DNA of 21,521 bases from Deltaproteobacteria bacterium GWA2_55_10 (lineage in GTDB: Bacteria; Desulfobacterota; GWC2-55-46). The position numbers and the translations under genes are program-made. The stretch is from NCBI GenBank assembly GCA_001797415.1, contig MGPL01000136.1, positions 1-21,521 of the forward strand. The letters are read 5' to 3'. A model generated the notes under the pieces. The model was not told the origin of the DNA and made no database searches. It worked only from the letters and a program-made list of their open reading frames with translations. Numbering within the stretch: the stretch's first letter is position 1; every line of letters begins with the position of its first letter. Of this stretch, positions 14,078-21,284 are shown one piece after another.

Positions 14078-15349
14078 ATGACAGAAGACCTCAAGGAGCG
14101 GGGGCGCAAGCACATCACCCCCGCCCTCGTTTTTCATACCGACATCGAAGTGCGCAAGGCCTATGGCATCCATGTCGAAGGCTCTGACGGGAAGACCTAC
14201 ATGGACTTCTCATCAGGCCTCGCCACGGTGAACATCGGCCACTGCCCGCCTGAGGTGCTCGAAGCGGCCAAAAGGCAGATGGACTCGCTCGTCCATTCGG
14301 GCTGCATCTTCAGGTATTCGTCAGAGGTCGAGCTTGCCGAAAGGCTGTCCCGCATAACGCCCGGCAGCATAGACATGTTCTTCTTCTCTAACAGCGGGGC
14401 AGAGGCAGTCGAAGGGGCCGTAAAGCTCGCCCGCTACGCCACAGGCAGGCAGGGCGTAATCTCCTTCATCGGCGGCTTTCACGGCAGGACAATGGGCGCA
14501 TTGAGCATCACGACTTCGGCGGCCAGGTACAGGCAGGGCTTTCACCCGCTCGTGCCATGCGTTTACCACGCGCCCTACCCTTACTGCTTCCGCTGCCACA
14601 TGGGCCTCGAGCGCACCACATGCGCGACCGATTGCCTTGAGTACCTTGAAAGGATACTGCGCTACCAGATTACGCCGGAAGAAGTCGCCTGCATGGTGAT
14701 TGAGCCTGTGCTCGGCGAAGGCGGCTATATCGTGCCCCCGGCTGACTTCATTCAAAAGATCCGCGATCTCTGCTCAAAGCACGGCATCCTCCTTATTGCC
14801 GACGAAGTTCAAAGCGGCTTTGGCAGGACCGGCAAATGGTTCGCCTCAGAGCACTTCGGGCTTGAGCCGGACATCATAGTGATGGCAAAGGGCATTGCAT
14901 CGGGATTTCCCCTTAGCGCCTTCGGCGCGTCGGCCGCTCTCATGAGCAAATGGAGCCCTGGCGCACACGGCACCACCTTCGGCGGCAACCCGGTCTCGTG
15001 CGCGGCTGCCGTCGCAACGATAGACAAGATAGAAAAAGATCGGCTCCTTGAGAACGCGGCCGCCATGGGCGGCTACGCCATCTCAAGGCTTCTTGAAATA
15101 AAAAACAGGAATAAGGGCATCGGCGACGTACGGGGGCTTGGCCTCATGATAGGCGTTGAGTTCATAAAAAATGATGGAAGCGCCGACAAGGAGAGGTTGG
15201 AATCTGTGATGAACAGGTGTCTGGATAACGGATTGGTAATAATAGAGTGCGGGATAGACAAGAACATAGCGCGCATCATGCCTCCCATGATCGTGACAAG
15301 GCAGGAGATAGACAAGGCCCTCTCAATATTCGAGGAGGCCGTTCGTTGA
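14078..15349 (+). CDS. Class III PLP-dependent aminotransferase (GABA/ornithine type)
   Basis: A 423-residue fold-type I aminotransferase of the 4-aminobutyrate/ornithine group, moving an amino group from an omega-amine such as GABA or ornithine to a 2-oxo acid. The PLP lysine is Lys271 (VMAKGIASGFPL), the pyridine-nitrogen partner is Asp242 (IADEVQSGFGRTG), the phosphate-binding segment is SNSGAEAVEGA (104-114), and GTTFGGNP lies at 298-305. A cysteine-rich insertion has Cys170, 173, 182 and 186 (C-x2-C-x8-C-x3-C). I prefer ATG 14078 over ATG 14054 because the latter lies in the inverted-repeat arm. Both have poor ribosome sites. The stop overlaps the following TTG start. The substrate is not resolved; the neighbouring aldehyde and proline dehydrogenases make ornithine or GABA attractive. 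Confidence 0.92.
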   Translation: MTEDLKERGRKHITPALVFHTDIEVRKAYGIHVEGSDGKTYMDFSSGLATVNIGHCPPEVLEAAKRQMDSLVHSGCIFRYSSEVELAERLSRITPGSIDMFFFSNSGAEAVEGAVKLARYATGRQGVISFIGGFHGRTMGALSITTSAARYRQGFHPLVPCVYHAPYPYCFRCHMGLERTTCATDCLEYLERILRYQITPEEVACMVIEPVLGEGGYIVPPADFIQKIRDLCSKHGILLIADEVQSGFGRTGKWFASEHFGLEPDIIVMAKGIASGFPLSAFGASAALMSKWSPGAHGTTFGGNPVSCAAAVATIDKIEKDRLLENAAAMGGYAISRLLEIKNRNKGIGDVRGLGLMIGVEFIKNDGSADKERLESVMNRCLDNGLVIIECGIDKNIARIMPPMIVTRQEIDKALSIFEEAVR

Positions 15350-17514
15350 ACAACAGCCGTACCTTCGCGATACTCATCTCAATAGCAGTCCTCGCGCTTT
15401 TTGCAATCCAGCTCGACTACCTGCTTGCCGGAAGCATACCAAAGACCGAGCCGCTCCTGTCCGTATCGAAATTTCTCACGCTCGTAGGCGACGGCATGGT
15501 CCTCTTCGGCGTCTGCGCCGTCATCTTCCTCATGGGCAAGACCAGGGGCGACTCGTTCCTTAGAGATACAGGCAAAGAGGGCATATTTGCCCTGCTCCTT
15601 TCGAGTGCGGCGGTACATCTTCTAAAGGCCGCTTTCGAGCGGCCCAGGATTGCCCACAGCAACGACGCCATATTCCAGCTGCTTCAGAACACTTCGGTAT
15701 TCGACCTCGAAGGCAAATACAACTCATTCCCGTCCGGCCATTCGGCCGCGAGCTTTGCCGTAGCCTATGTCCTGGCCAGGAAGTTCCCCAGGTACGGCAT
15801 ATTCTTCTATATCGTCGCCATGCTCGTCGCGGCATCCCGCGTGACGCTCGGCTCCCATTACCCCACTGACGTACTAGCTGGCGCGCTTCTCGGAGTTGGC
15901 GCAGGCTACCTCATACTGACAAAGACCGCCGTAAAGGAGAAATGGATAGCAGCCGGGCTGGGCCTGCTCGTGGTATTCGTCTCCTTTTTCAAGACAGGCG
16001 GCTTTCTCCTCTTCGATGTCGACGAGGCGGTCTTCTCTGCCGCAGCAAGGGAGATGGTCGAGACAGGGAACCTCATCACGCCGACATATAATTACGAGCC
16101 CAGGTACGACAAACCCATTCTCATCTACTGGTTCATGTCCTCTGCCTTCAAACTATTCGGCACGACCGAGTTCGCGGCGCGCTTCACATCGAGCCTCTTC
16201 GGCGTGCTGCTCTCGGCAATGACCTTCCTTTTCGTGAGAAAGGTCAAGGGGCTCAACGCCGCCATATTCGCGACATTGGCCCTTGCCGTAAACCTCGAGT
16301 TCTTCGTCTATTCGCATTCCGCCGTAACGGACATGACGCTCGCGTTTTTCATAACGGCGTCGATATATTCGTTTTACCTGGGCACGCTTGAAGGAGGCAG
16401 GCGGTGGTTTATCGGCTTCTGGATAGCCGCGGCATTGGCGGTATTGACCAAGGGCGTCGTGGGCCTGCTCTTTCCGATGGCCGTCTCCTTCCTCTATCTC
16501 GCGCTCTCGAAAAACCTCAGGACTCTTAAAGGGCTCTACAGGCCGGCATACATCGGCATCTTCCTGCTCATAGCCGCGCCGTGGTTCATAGCGCAGTTCA
16601 TGATAAACGGCTGGGAGTTCTTCAACGCGTTCATCATCAAGCACCACATTAAGAGATACTCAGGCGTCATATCGAGCCACAGCGGCCCGTTCTATTACTA
16701 TATCGCCGTGCTCCTTCTGGGGTTCTTTCCCTGGGCAGCCATGCTGCCTGCGGCGGTCTTCAGGGGAATCAAGAGACGGCTCGACCCTGCATCAGGCCTC
16801 TATCTCCTTTGCGCCGTCTGGTTTCTCTTTGTGCTGATATTCTTCTCGATTGCCCGGACAAAGCTTCCGAACTACATATTCCCGCTCTGGCCTGCGTCAG
16901 CGATACTGGCCGGGCTGGTGGCCTCTGATATGATCGCGGGCTTGAAGGGACGCAGCTTTGCCTGGATACTCCTCGTCCTCTCCCTTGCGTTTGCCTCCGC
17001 GCTCTTTATCCTTCCGTCGCTCGAACTCAAGATGGACGTATACCTGCCGCCCAAGTTCTTCTATGCTCTCGGGTGTGCGTTCCTGGCCGTCGCCGTATTC
17101 GCGCTCTTCTCATTCAAGAAGGCGGCTCCTGCCTTTATCGGCATCGTCGGAGTCATGCTGCTGCTAATTGCATTCCTCCGCCTGAACGCACTGCCCCAGG
17201 CAAATATATACCTGCAGATGGTCCCCTACGAGTACGCCAGGTACGCGAGAGAGGCGCTCCCGGCTGACGGGGTCCTTGCCACATACGAAATAAACAAGCC
17301 GTCTATCGCCTTCTATTCGGCCCGCAAGCTCATCCGTGCCGATAAGTCCGACAACTGCAATATAAAGGAGTACGCCAAGACCAGGCCGATGGTCGTCATC
17401 ACCCGCACCGCGGTCTATGACGAAATAAAGGAATACAACCTGAAGGTACTGGACTCAAGAGGCGGCCTCATGCTCCTCGGAACCGTTGGGCTTCCGGCGT
17501 TTTACGCCCGTTAG
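15346..17514 (+). CDS. Fusion of PAP2 lipid phosphatase and ArnT-like glycosyltransferase
   Basis: A 722-residue polytopic membrane protein with two enzymes in one chain. Residues about 1-195 form a PAP2-superfamily phosphatase with its three motifs: K94-x4-R99-P100, PSGH (129-132, catalytic His132) and SR-x5-H-x3-D (Ser164, Arg165, His171, Asp175). Residues about 205-722 form a GT83/ArnT-type transferase with the acidic DVDE motif (224-227) in the first periplasmic loop, YDKPILIYW (254-262), HSAVTDMTLAFF and many helices, plus a soluble C-terminus. ArnT-like enzymes move a sugar from undecaprenyl phosphate to lipid A or another acceptor. PAP2 enzymes dephosphorylate lipids such as undecaprenyl diphosphate or lipid A. 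The start TTG 15346 overlaps the previous stop and has GAGGAGG at 15332-15338. A longer frame from 15247 lies inside the aminotransferase gene. The domains are clear; the acceptor is not. Confidence 0.9.
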   Translation: MNNSRTFAILISIAVLALFAIQLDYLLAGSIPKTEPLLSVSKFLTLVGDGMVLFGVCAVIFLMGKTRGDSFLRDTGKEGIFALLLSSAAVHLLKAAFERPRIAHSNDAIFQLLQNTSVFDLEGKYNSFPSGHSAASFAVAYVLARKFPRYGIFFYIVAMLVAASRVTLGSHYPTDVLAGALLGVGAGYLILTKTAVKEKWIAAGLGLLVVFVSFFKTGGFLLFDVDEAVFSAAAREMVETGNLITPTYNYEPRYDKPILIYWFMSSAFKLFGTTEFAARFTSSLFGVLLSAMTFLFVRKVKGLNAAIFATLALAVNLEFFVYSHSAVTDMTLAFFITASIYSFYLGTLEGGRRWFIGFWIAAALAVLTKGVVGLLFPMAVSFLYLALSKNLRTLKGLYRPAYIGIFLLIAAPWFIAQFMINGWEFFNAFIIKHHIKRYSGVISSHSGPFYYYIAVLLLGFFPWAAMLPAAVFRGIKRRLDPASGLYLLCAVWFLFVLIFFSIARTKLPNYIFPLWPASAILAGLVASDMIAGLKGRSFAWILLVLSLAFASALFILPSLELKMDVYLPPKFFYALGCAFLAVAVFALFSFKKAAPAFIGIVGVMLLLIAFLRLNALPQANIYLQMVPYEYARYAREALPADGVLATYEINKPSIAFYSARKLIRADKSDNCNIKEYAKTRPMVVITRTAVYDEIKEYNLKVLDSRGGLMLLGTVGLPAFYAR

Positions 17515-17558
17515 CTTGATATCTTTTTTATTTCCCATATCCTTTCATCCGGGGGCCT

Positions 17559-18872
17559 ATGAGAAAACGCGTCATCATAATGGGCGCCGCAGGGCGGGAC
17601 TTCCATAACTTCAACATGCTCTACAGGGACGACCCGGCTTCAGAGGTCGTCGCCTTCACAGCCGCACAGATTCCCTTCATCGAAAAAAGGGCCTATCCCG
17701 CTGCCCTTTCAGGCCCGCTTTATCCTGACGGCATACCAATCTATTCGGAAGAGAAGCTACCGGAGATAATAAATAAATACAAAGCCGACGAGGTAGTATT
17801 CTCTTACAGCGACGTATCGTACGAATACATCATGCACAGGGCGTCTCTGGTGACCGCGCTCGGAGCGAGCTTTGTACTGCCTTCGCCTGAGAAGGCCATG
17901 CTCAAATCAGGCAGGCCGGTCATTTCAATTACAGCCGTAAGGACCGGCAGCGGAAAGAGCGGCGTCACAAGATATATCGGCAGTCTCCTCCTTGAGGCCG
18001 GGAGAAGGCCTGTCGTAATACGCCATCCGATGCCGTACGGCGACCTTGAAAGGCAGAGGCTTCAGAGGTTCGCAAATATAGCGGACCTCAAGGCGCATGA
18101 CTGCACAATAGAGGAGATCGAAGAGTACGAGCCGCTCATCAGGGCCGGGCTCGTCGTCTATGCCGGTGTCGATTACAGGGCAATACTCGACGAGGCTGAA
18201 AAAGAGGGTGCGATCATCCTGTGGGACGGGGGCAACAACGACCTGCCTTTCATAAAGCCTGACCTGGAGATAGTCGTCGCAGACCCGCTGAGGCCGGGCC
18301 ATGAACTGCTCTATTACCCGGGCGAGGCAAACTTGAGGCGGGCGGATGTCGTAGTCATAAACAAGGCGGAGGGCGCGCCCCAGACCTCGATAGAGCTTGT
18401 AAGATCGAATGTCCTTTCAGTCAATGCCCGGGCTAAAATCATTAAGACCGCTTCGGCCATTTCAGTGGATGGCGACATCAGGGGCAAAAAGGCGCTCGTC
18501 ATTGAAGACGGCCCTACGCTCACTCACGGAGGCATGAAGTTCGGCGCGGGTATGGTCGCTGCAAGGCGTTACGGCGCAGATCCGGTTAATCCGAGGCCGT
18601 ATGCGGTGGGAACGATAAAGGAAACACTTGCAAGATACCCGGACCTCGAAGACCTCCTTCCGGCAATGGGATACTCCGACGAACAGAAAAACGAGCTTGA
18701 GGAGACGATACGGAGGACCCCGGCTGATATCGTCCTCATCGCTACACCAATCGACCTCTCAGGCATTCTGAAGATAGAAAAGCCCTGCGTACGGGTCAGC
18801 TATGAGACAGCAGAGATGGAAACAACGGGGCTCAAGGACATCATCATCGATTTCATGAAAGGGCTTGGATGA
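17559..18872 (+). CDS. Cyclic 2,3-diphosphoglycerate synthetase-like P-loop protein
   Basis: A 437-residue cytoplasmic protein matching the family of archaeal cyclic 2,3-diphosphoglycerate synthetase, often annotated in bacteria as a predicted GTPase. A Rossmann-like N-terminal domain opens with GAAGRDFHNFN (9-19). A P-loop TGSGKSG is at 129-135, followed by VVIRHPMPYGDL (152-163), ILWDGGNNDLPF (220-231) and an NKAE guanine-type motif (268-271). The archaeal enzyme makes an intramolecular phosphoanhydride in 2,3-bisphosphoglycerate, a thermoprotectant. Bacterial homologues have no firm function. ATG 17559 follows a GGGGG stretch 44 bp behind the fusion gene. The last bases (ATGA) overlap the proline dehydrogenase start, so the two are coupled. 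Family assignment is strong, activity uncertain. Confidence 0.88.
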   Translation: MRKRVIIMGAAGRDFHNFNMLYRDDPASEVVAFTAAQIPFIEKRAYPAALSGPLYPDGIPIYSEEKLPEIINKYKADEVVFSYSDVSYEYIMHRASLVTALGASFVLPSPEKAMLKSGRPVISITAVRTGSGKSGVTRYIGSLLLEAGRRPVVIRHPMPYGDLERQRLQRFANIADLKAHDCTIEEIEEYEPLIRAGLVVYAGVDYRAILDEAEKEGAIILWDGGNNDLPFIKPDLEIVVADPLRPGHELLYYPGEANLRRADVVVINKAEGAPQTSIELVRSNVLSVNARAKIIKTASAISVDGDIRGKKALVIEDGPTLTHGGMKFGAGMVAARRYGADPVNPRPYAVGTIKETLARYPDLEDLLPAMGYSDEQKNELEETIRRTPADIVLIATPIDLSGILKIEKPCVRVSYETAEMETTGLKDIIIDFMKGLG

Positions 18873-19717
18873 AAGGCCTTCTCCTCCTCATTGCCCGCAG
18901 GTATATAGCAGGCGCTGAAAGGCAGGACGCCATACGAGCCGCGCTTAGCCTCAACAGGCTCAACATCAAGGCGACCATCGACAACCTCGGCGAGAACGTA
19001 AGGACAGAGGCTGAGGCTGCCGCCACTGTTTCCGAATACCTCTCCCTCCTGGACGACATCAAAAGATCAGGGGCCGATTCGCAGGTCTCGCTCAAACTCA
19101 CGCACATGGGCCTCGACATCTCGGCCGAACTCGCGAAAAATAATGTCGAGACCGTAATCAAAAAAGCCGTTGAGCTGGATAACTTCGTCCGCTTCGACAT
19201 GGAAGGCTCGGCATACACTCAGGCTACAATCGATATATTCCATAAACTGAGAAGAAAGTATCCCAATATAGGCATAGCTTTCCAGAGCGCGCTCAAGAGG
19301 AGCAGGCATGAAGCGGAAACAATAACAGCCGCGGGCGGCAGCATCCGCCTTGTGAAAGGGGCTTACAAAGAGCCACCGGATCTTGCCTTTCAGGACAAGA
19401 AGGATGTCGACCGGAGCTTTGAAGAGATAATGAAGATGCTCCTGGTTTCCGGCACCAGGCCTGCCATAGCTACCCACGATTTGAAATTGATTGATGAGGT
19501 AAAACGGTTCGCAGCTGAAAAAGGTATTTCAAAAGAGAGCTTCGATTTCGAGATGCTGCTGGGGATAAAGAGGACTCTGCAGAGGACGCTCGCCGCAGAG
19601 GGCTATACAATGAGGGTCTATGTGCCGTACGGCAAGGACTGGCTGCCGTATACATTGAGGAGGCTGAGGGAGCGGAAGGAGAATATATGGTTTGTGGTGA
19701 AGAATATCTTTGATTGA
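18869..19717 (+). CDS. Proline dehydrogenase, monofunctional
   Basis: A 282-residue FAD-dependent proline dehydrogenase that oxidises L-proline to 1-pyrroline-5-carboxylate and passes electrons to the quinone pool. It has the short barrel form found as a separate enzyme rather than part of a PutA fusion. Signature segments are SLKLTHMG (74-81), DMEGS (110-114), RLVKGAYKEP (160-169), ATHD (201-204), FEMLLGI (227-233), YVPYG (251-255) and YTLRRLRER (261-269, the substrate carboxylate-binding arginines). ATG 18869 overlaps the preceding stop as ATGA, implying translational coupling with the cyclic-DPG-synthetase-like gene. The second enzyme, P5C dehydrogenase, is not adjacent. The aldehyde dehydrogenase at 11522 is the only candidate in view. 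Confidence 0.93.
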   Translation: MKGLLLLIARRYIAGAERQDAIRAALSLNRLNIKATIDNLGENVRTEAEAAATVSEYLSLLDDIKRSGADSQVSLKLTHMGLDISAELAKNNVETVIKKAVELDNFVRFDMEGSAYTQATIDIFHKLRRKYPNIGIAFQSALKRSRHEAETITAAGGSIRLVKGAYKEPPDLAFQDKKDVDRSFEEIMKMLLVSGTRPAIATHDLKLIDEVKRFAAEKGISKESFDFEMLLGIKRTLQRTLAAEGYTMRVYVPYGKDWLPYTLRRLRERKENIWFVVKNIFD

Positions 19718-19725
19718 AGCATTCT

Positions 19726-19893
19726 GTCATTGCGAGGAGCCACCTGCGACGACAATTTTTGCAGAACAGCAAATATTGAATGCTGCGCCGAAGGCGCGGC
19801 AGCCCGAAGGGTCGAGCCCCATGGACGGGGCGAGATAAGCAATCTCACGTTATCACCAAAGACCTGAGATTGCCGCGCTTCGCTCGCAATGAC
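19726..19893. repeat. Nested inverted-repeat intergenic element
   Basis: An outer 11-bp inverted repeat GTCATTGCGAG (19726-19736) / CTCGCAATGAC (19883-19893) encloses an inner pair GCAATCTCA (19839-19847) / TGAGATTGC (19865-19873) and a further small palindrome (GCCCCATGGACGGGGC). The 'TCATTGCGAG ... GCAATCTC' type is a common dispersed non-coding repeat in many environmental bacterial genomes. Confidence 0.75.
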
Positions 19894-19905
19894 TCGGCTT
19901 TGCTT

Positions 19906-20009
19906 CCCCCTTTTCTAAAGGGGGACAGAGGGGGATTGCCTTTGGTGGGCAGTGCCACCCTGCGGCTAATCTCCCCTACCCCTCTCTAGAAAAGAGGGGT
20001 TTAAGGTAA
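19906..20009. repeat. Paired hairpin repeat (CCCCCTTTT / AGAGGGG type)
   Basis: A hairpin CCCCCTTTTCTAAAGGGGG at 19906-19924 and a second one CCCCTCTCTAGAAAAGAGGGG near 19979-19999 flank the short stem GGTGGGCAGTGCCACC. The outer parts (AGGGGGATT and AATCTCCCCT) are also mutually inverted, so the block is one composite palindrome. It has no coding capacity. Confidence 0.7.
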
Positions 20010-20015
20010 AACTGC

Positions 20016-20042
20016 TGTCATCCTGAGCGGAGCGAAGAATCT
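20016..20042. repeat. Fragment of a 'GTCATCCTGAGC' dispersed repeat
   Basis: The sequence TCATCCTGAGCGGAGCGAAG with its flanks matches a dispersed intergenic motif that I know from unrelated bacterial genomes. Only one end is present. Between 19718 and 20078 I see only these repeats, no gene. Confidence 0.5.
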
Positions 20043-20078
20043 GCTTCATTATATTTTCGCTCCCCTTAAATCCGCTGC

Positions 20079-20171
20079 TTAGAATATCGCTAAAGCCGAC
20101 ACCAACGCTACCACCACGCTGAGATTCGCAACCACTTCAAGGATTTCATTCCTCCAGGTCATGGTCTTCAT
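20079..20171 (-). CDS. Possible 30-residue single-span membrane peptide
   Basis: A short frame begins at ATG 20171, with GAGGAGG eight bases upstream on the minus strand, and ends at TAA 20079. The product has a short polar, charged N-terminus (MKTMTWRNEILE) and then a hydrophobic stretch to the end (VVANLSVVVALVSALAIF), enough for one transmembrane helix. An in-frame longer version to 20282 is possible but less likely. No family is recognised. The good ribosome site and the hydrophobic segment argue for reality; the very small size and repeat-rich surroundings argue against. Confidence 0.35.
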   Translation of the reverse strand: MKTMTWRNEILEVVANLSVVVALVSALAIF

Positions 20172-20289
20172 ATCCGAATCCTCCTCTGCTTTGGTTTCGT
20201 TCATCTTACGCACCCAGAATAGCAAAGGGAGGATTAGAGAAAGATTAGAGCAACAAACAAAGTTGTTGTACTTGTCTTTCAAACAGGAG

Positions 20290-20419
20290 GGGCATAACGC
20301 GAAGCGAGCATAAAGTTGGAGGCGGGACGAGCGAGCCGGGACAGCAGGAGCGAAGTCATCAATGTCCGGCGACGGGCTAAAAACGTCAGATGGCGGACAG
20401 CGAGCGCAGCATTATGCCC
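20290..20419. repeat. Non-coding GC-rich segment bounded by an inverted repeat
   Basis: GGGCATAACGC (20290-20300) is inverted with one mismatch as GCATTATGCCC (20409-20419). The 108 bases between are rich in AGCGAG/GCGAAG words. From 20283 to 20476 I see no convincing gene. The segment is reminiscent of a recombination-site-like or REP-like element but matches no class I can name with confidence. Confidence 0.45.
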
Positions 20420-20476
20420 AAAGGAGTGCGGCAGCGCGCAATAGGTCTTTTATCAGAAGTGTTGGGTGATGCTCAG

Positions 20477-21281
20477 CTAATCCGGTCTACAATCAAGCGT
20501 ATCTTTCTTTGCACATTCTTCTCTAATTACTTCAGTTTCCTTTCCAAGATGCACTAAAATCCAGGGTACTCTTTTTCGCAGAGCATCTGAAAGTGCATTC
20601 AATGATGCCTTAATCGCGTCTAATTCTGCCATCGGGTCCTGAAGCAAAGCGATTGTATCATCGTAAATACCGGAAAATGTCAGTATTTTTTTTAATAAAG
20701 AGCAATTCTTCCCCTTGAACTGGGACAGCTCTCATTTTTTGATCAGCACTTAGCCGCTTTTCAATGCTGGAAATTACGTAAACGCCCATTGGTAAGCCTT
20801 TTAAATTGCTATCTGCATCTATAATCCCCTTGCCACCGCAAAGACTTACACTGGTGTTACATCGTGGGCTCAAAATACTATTATCCGACACATCGGTTAA
20901 TTTAAGAGAAAAGAAAGAACACGTAGTTATAATAGCTCTGCTTGGTAAATCGCGATTCAAATAAAGGTCTTCTTGGTAATCGAGCAGAAAATCAACGAGA
21001 CGCGCGACTATCCGCGGGGTTCGCAATCTCTCGGAAATAACTATGGAGTCGGCAAAGACACTGACATCAAAGTTCTTCTTAATTATTTCTTTTTCTGAAA
21101 AATGCTCGGAAAATTTTATATCAAATTCCCCCAAAAGAACATTCAAGGCATTATCAGCTTGCTCTTCTGCCAATGTGCTGGCATAAAGGTTGCGAGTACC
21201 GAGAAGGTCTATGAAGGCGACTAATGCATATTTTTCGAGTTCACGCCTTACTATGCTAAAACGGTAATTATTGTTAGACAT
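20477..21281 (-). pseudogene. Frameshifted gene for a cyclase-like protein of unknown function
   Basis: The first frame runs from ATG 21281 to TGA at 20658 (207 residues). It has VAFIDLLGTR (21-30), FADSIVIS (76-83), SRAIITTC (114-121) and LKGLPMGVYV (160-169). The 'FIDxLG ... FxDSIVIS' order is that of a widespread family with a nucleotide-cyclase-like fold, mostly uncharacterised; this match is from memory. At an A8 run (T8 at 20686-20693 on the plus strand) the +1 frame continues without a stop for about 70 codons to TAG 20477-20479 (ILTFSGIYDDTIALLQDPM and onward). Removing one A gives a 267-residue protein. The base composition is visibly more AT-rich than all neighbours, suggesting acquired DNA. 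The start lies 3 bp after the mog stop. It could be a real mutation, an assembly error, or transcriptional slippage. Confidence 0.65.
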
Positions 21282-21284
21282 GAT

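Noticed and set aside
15247..15345. Longer N-terminus of the PAP2 fusion protein
   Set aside because: The extra residues come from inside the aminotransferase gene and are very polar. TTG 15346 has an ideal ribosome site and gives a normal first membrane helix.
20290..20419. Integron attC-like recombination site
   Set aside because: The left side (GCATAAC) looks right, but the right side reads ATTATGC instead of the required GTT core. No integrase or cassette array is present.
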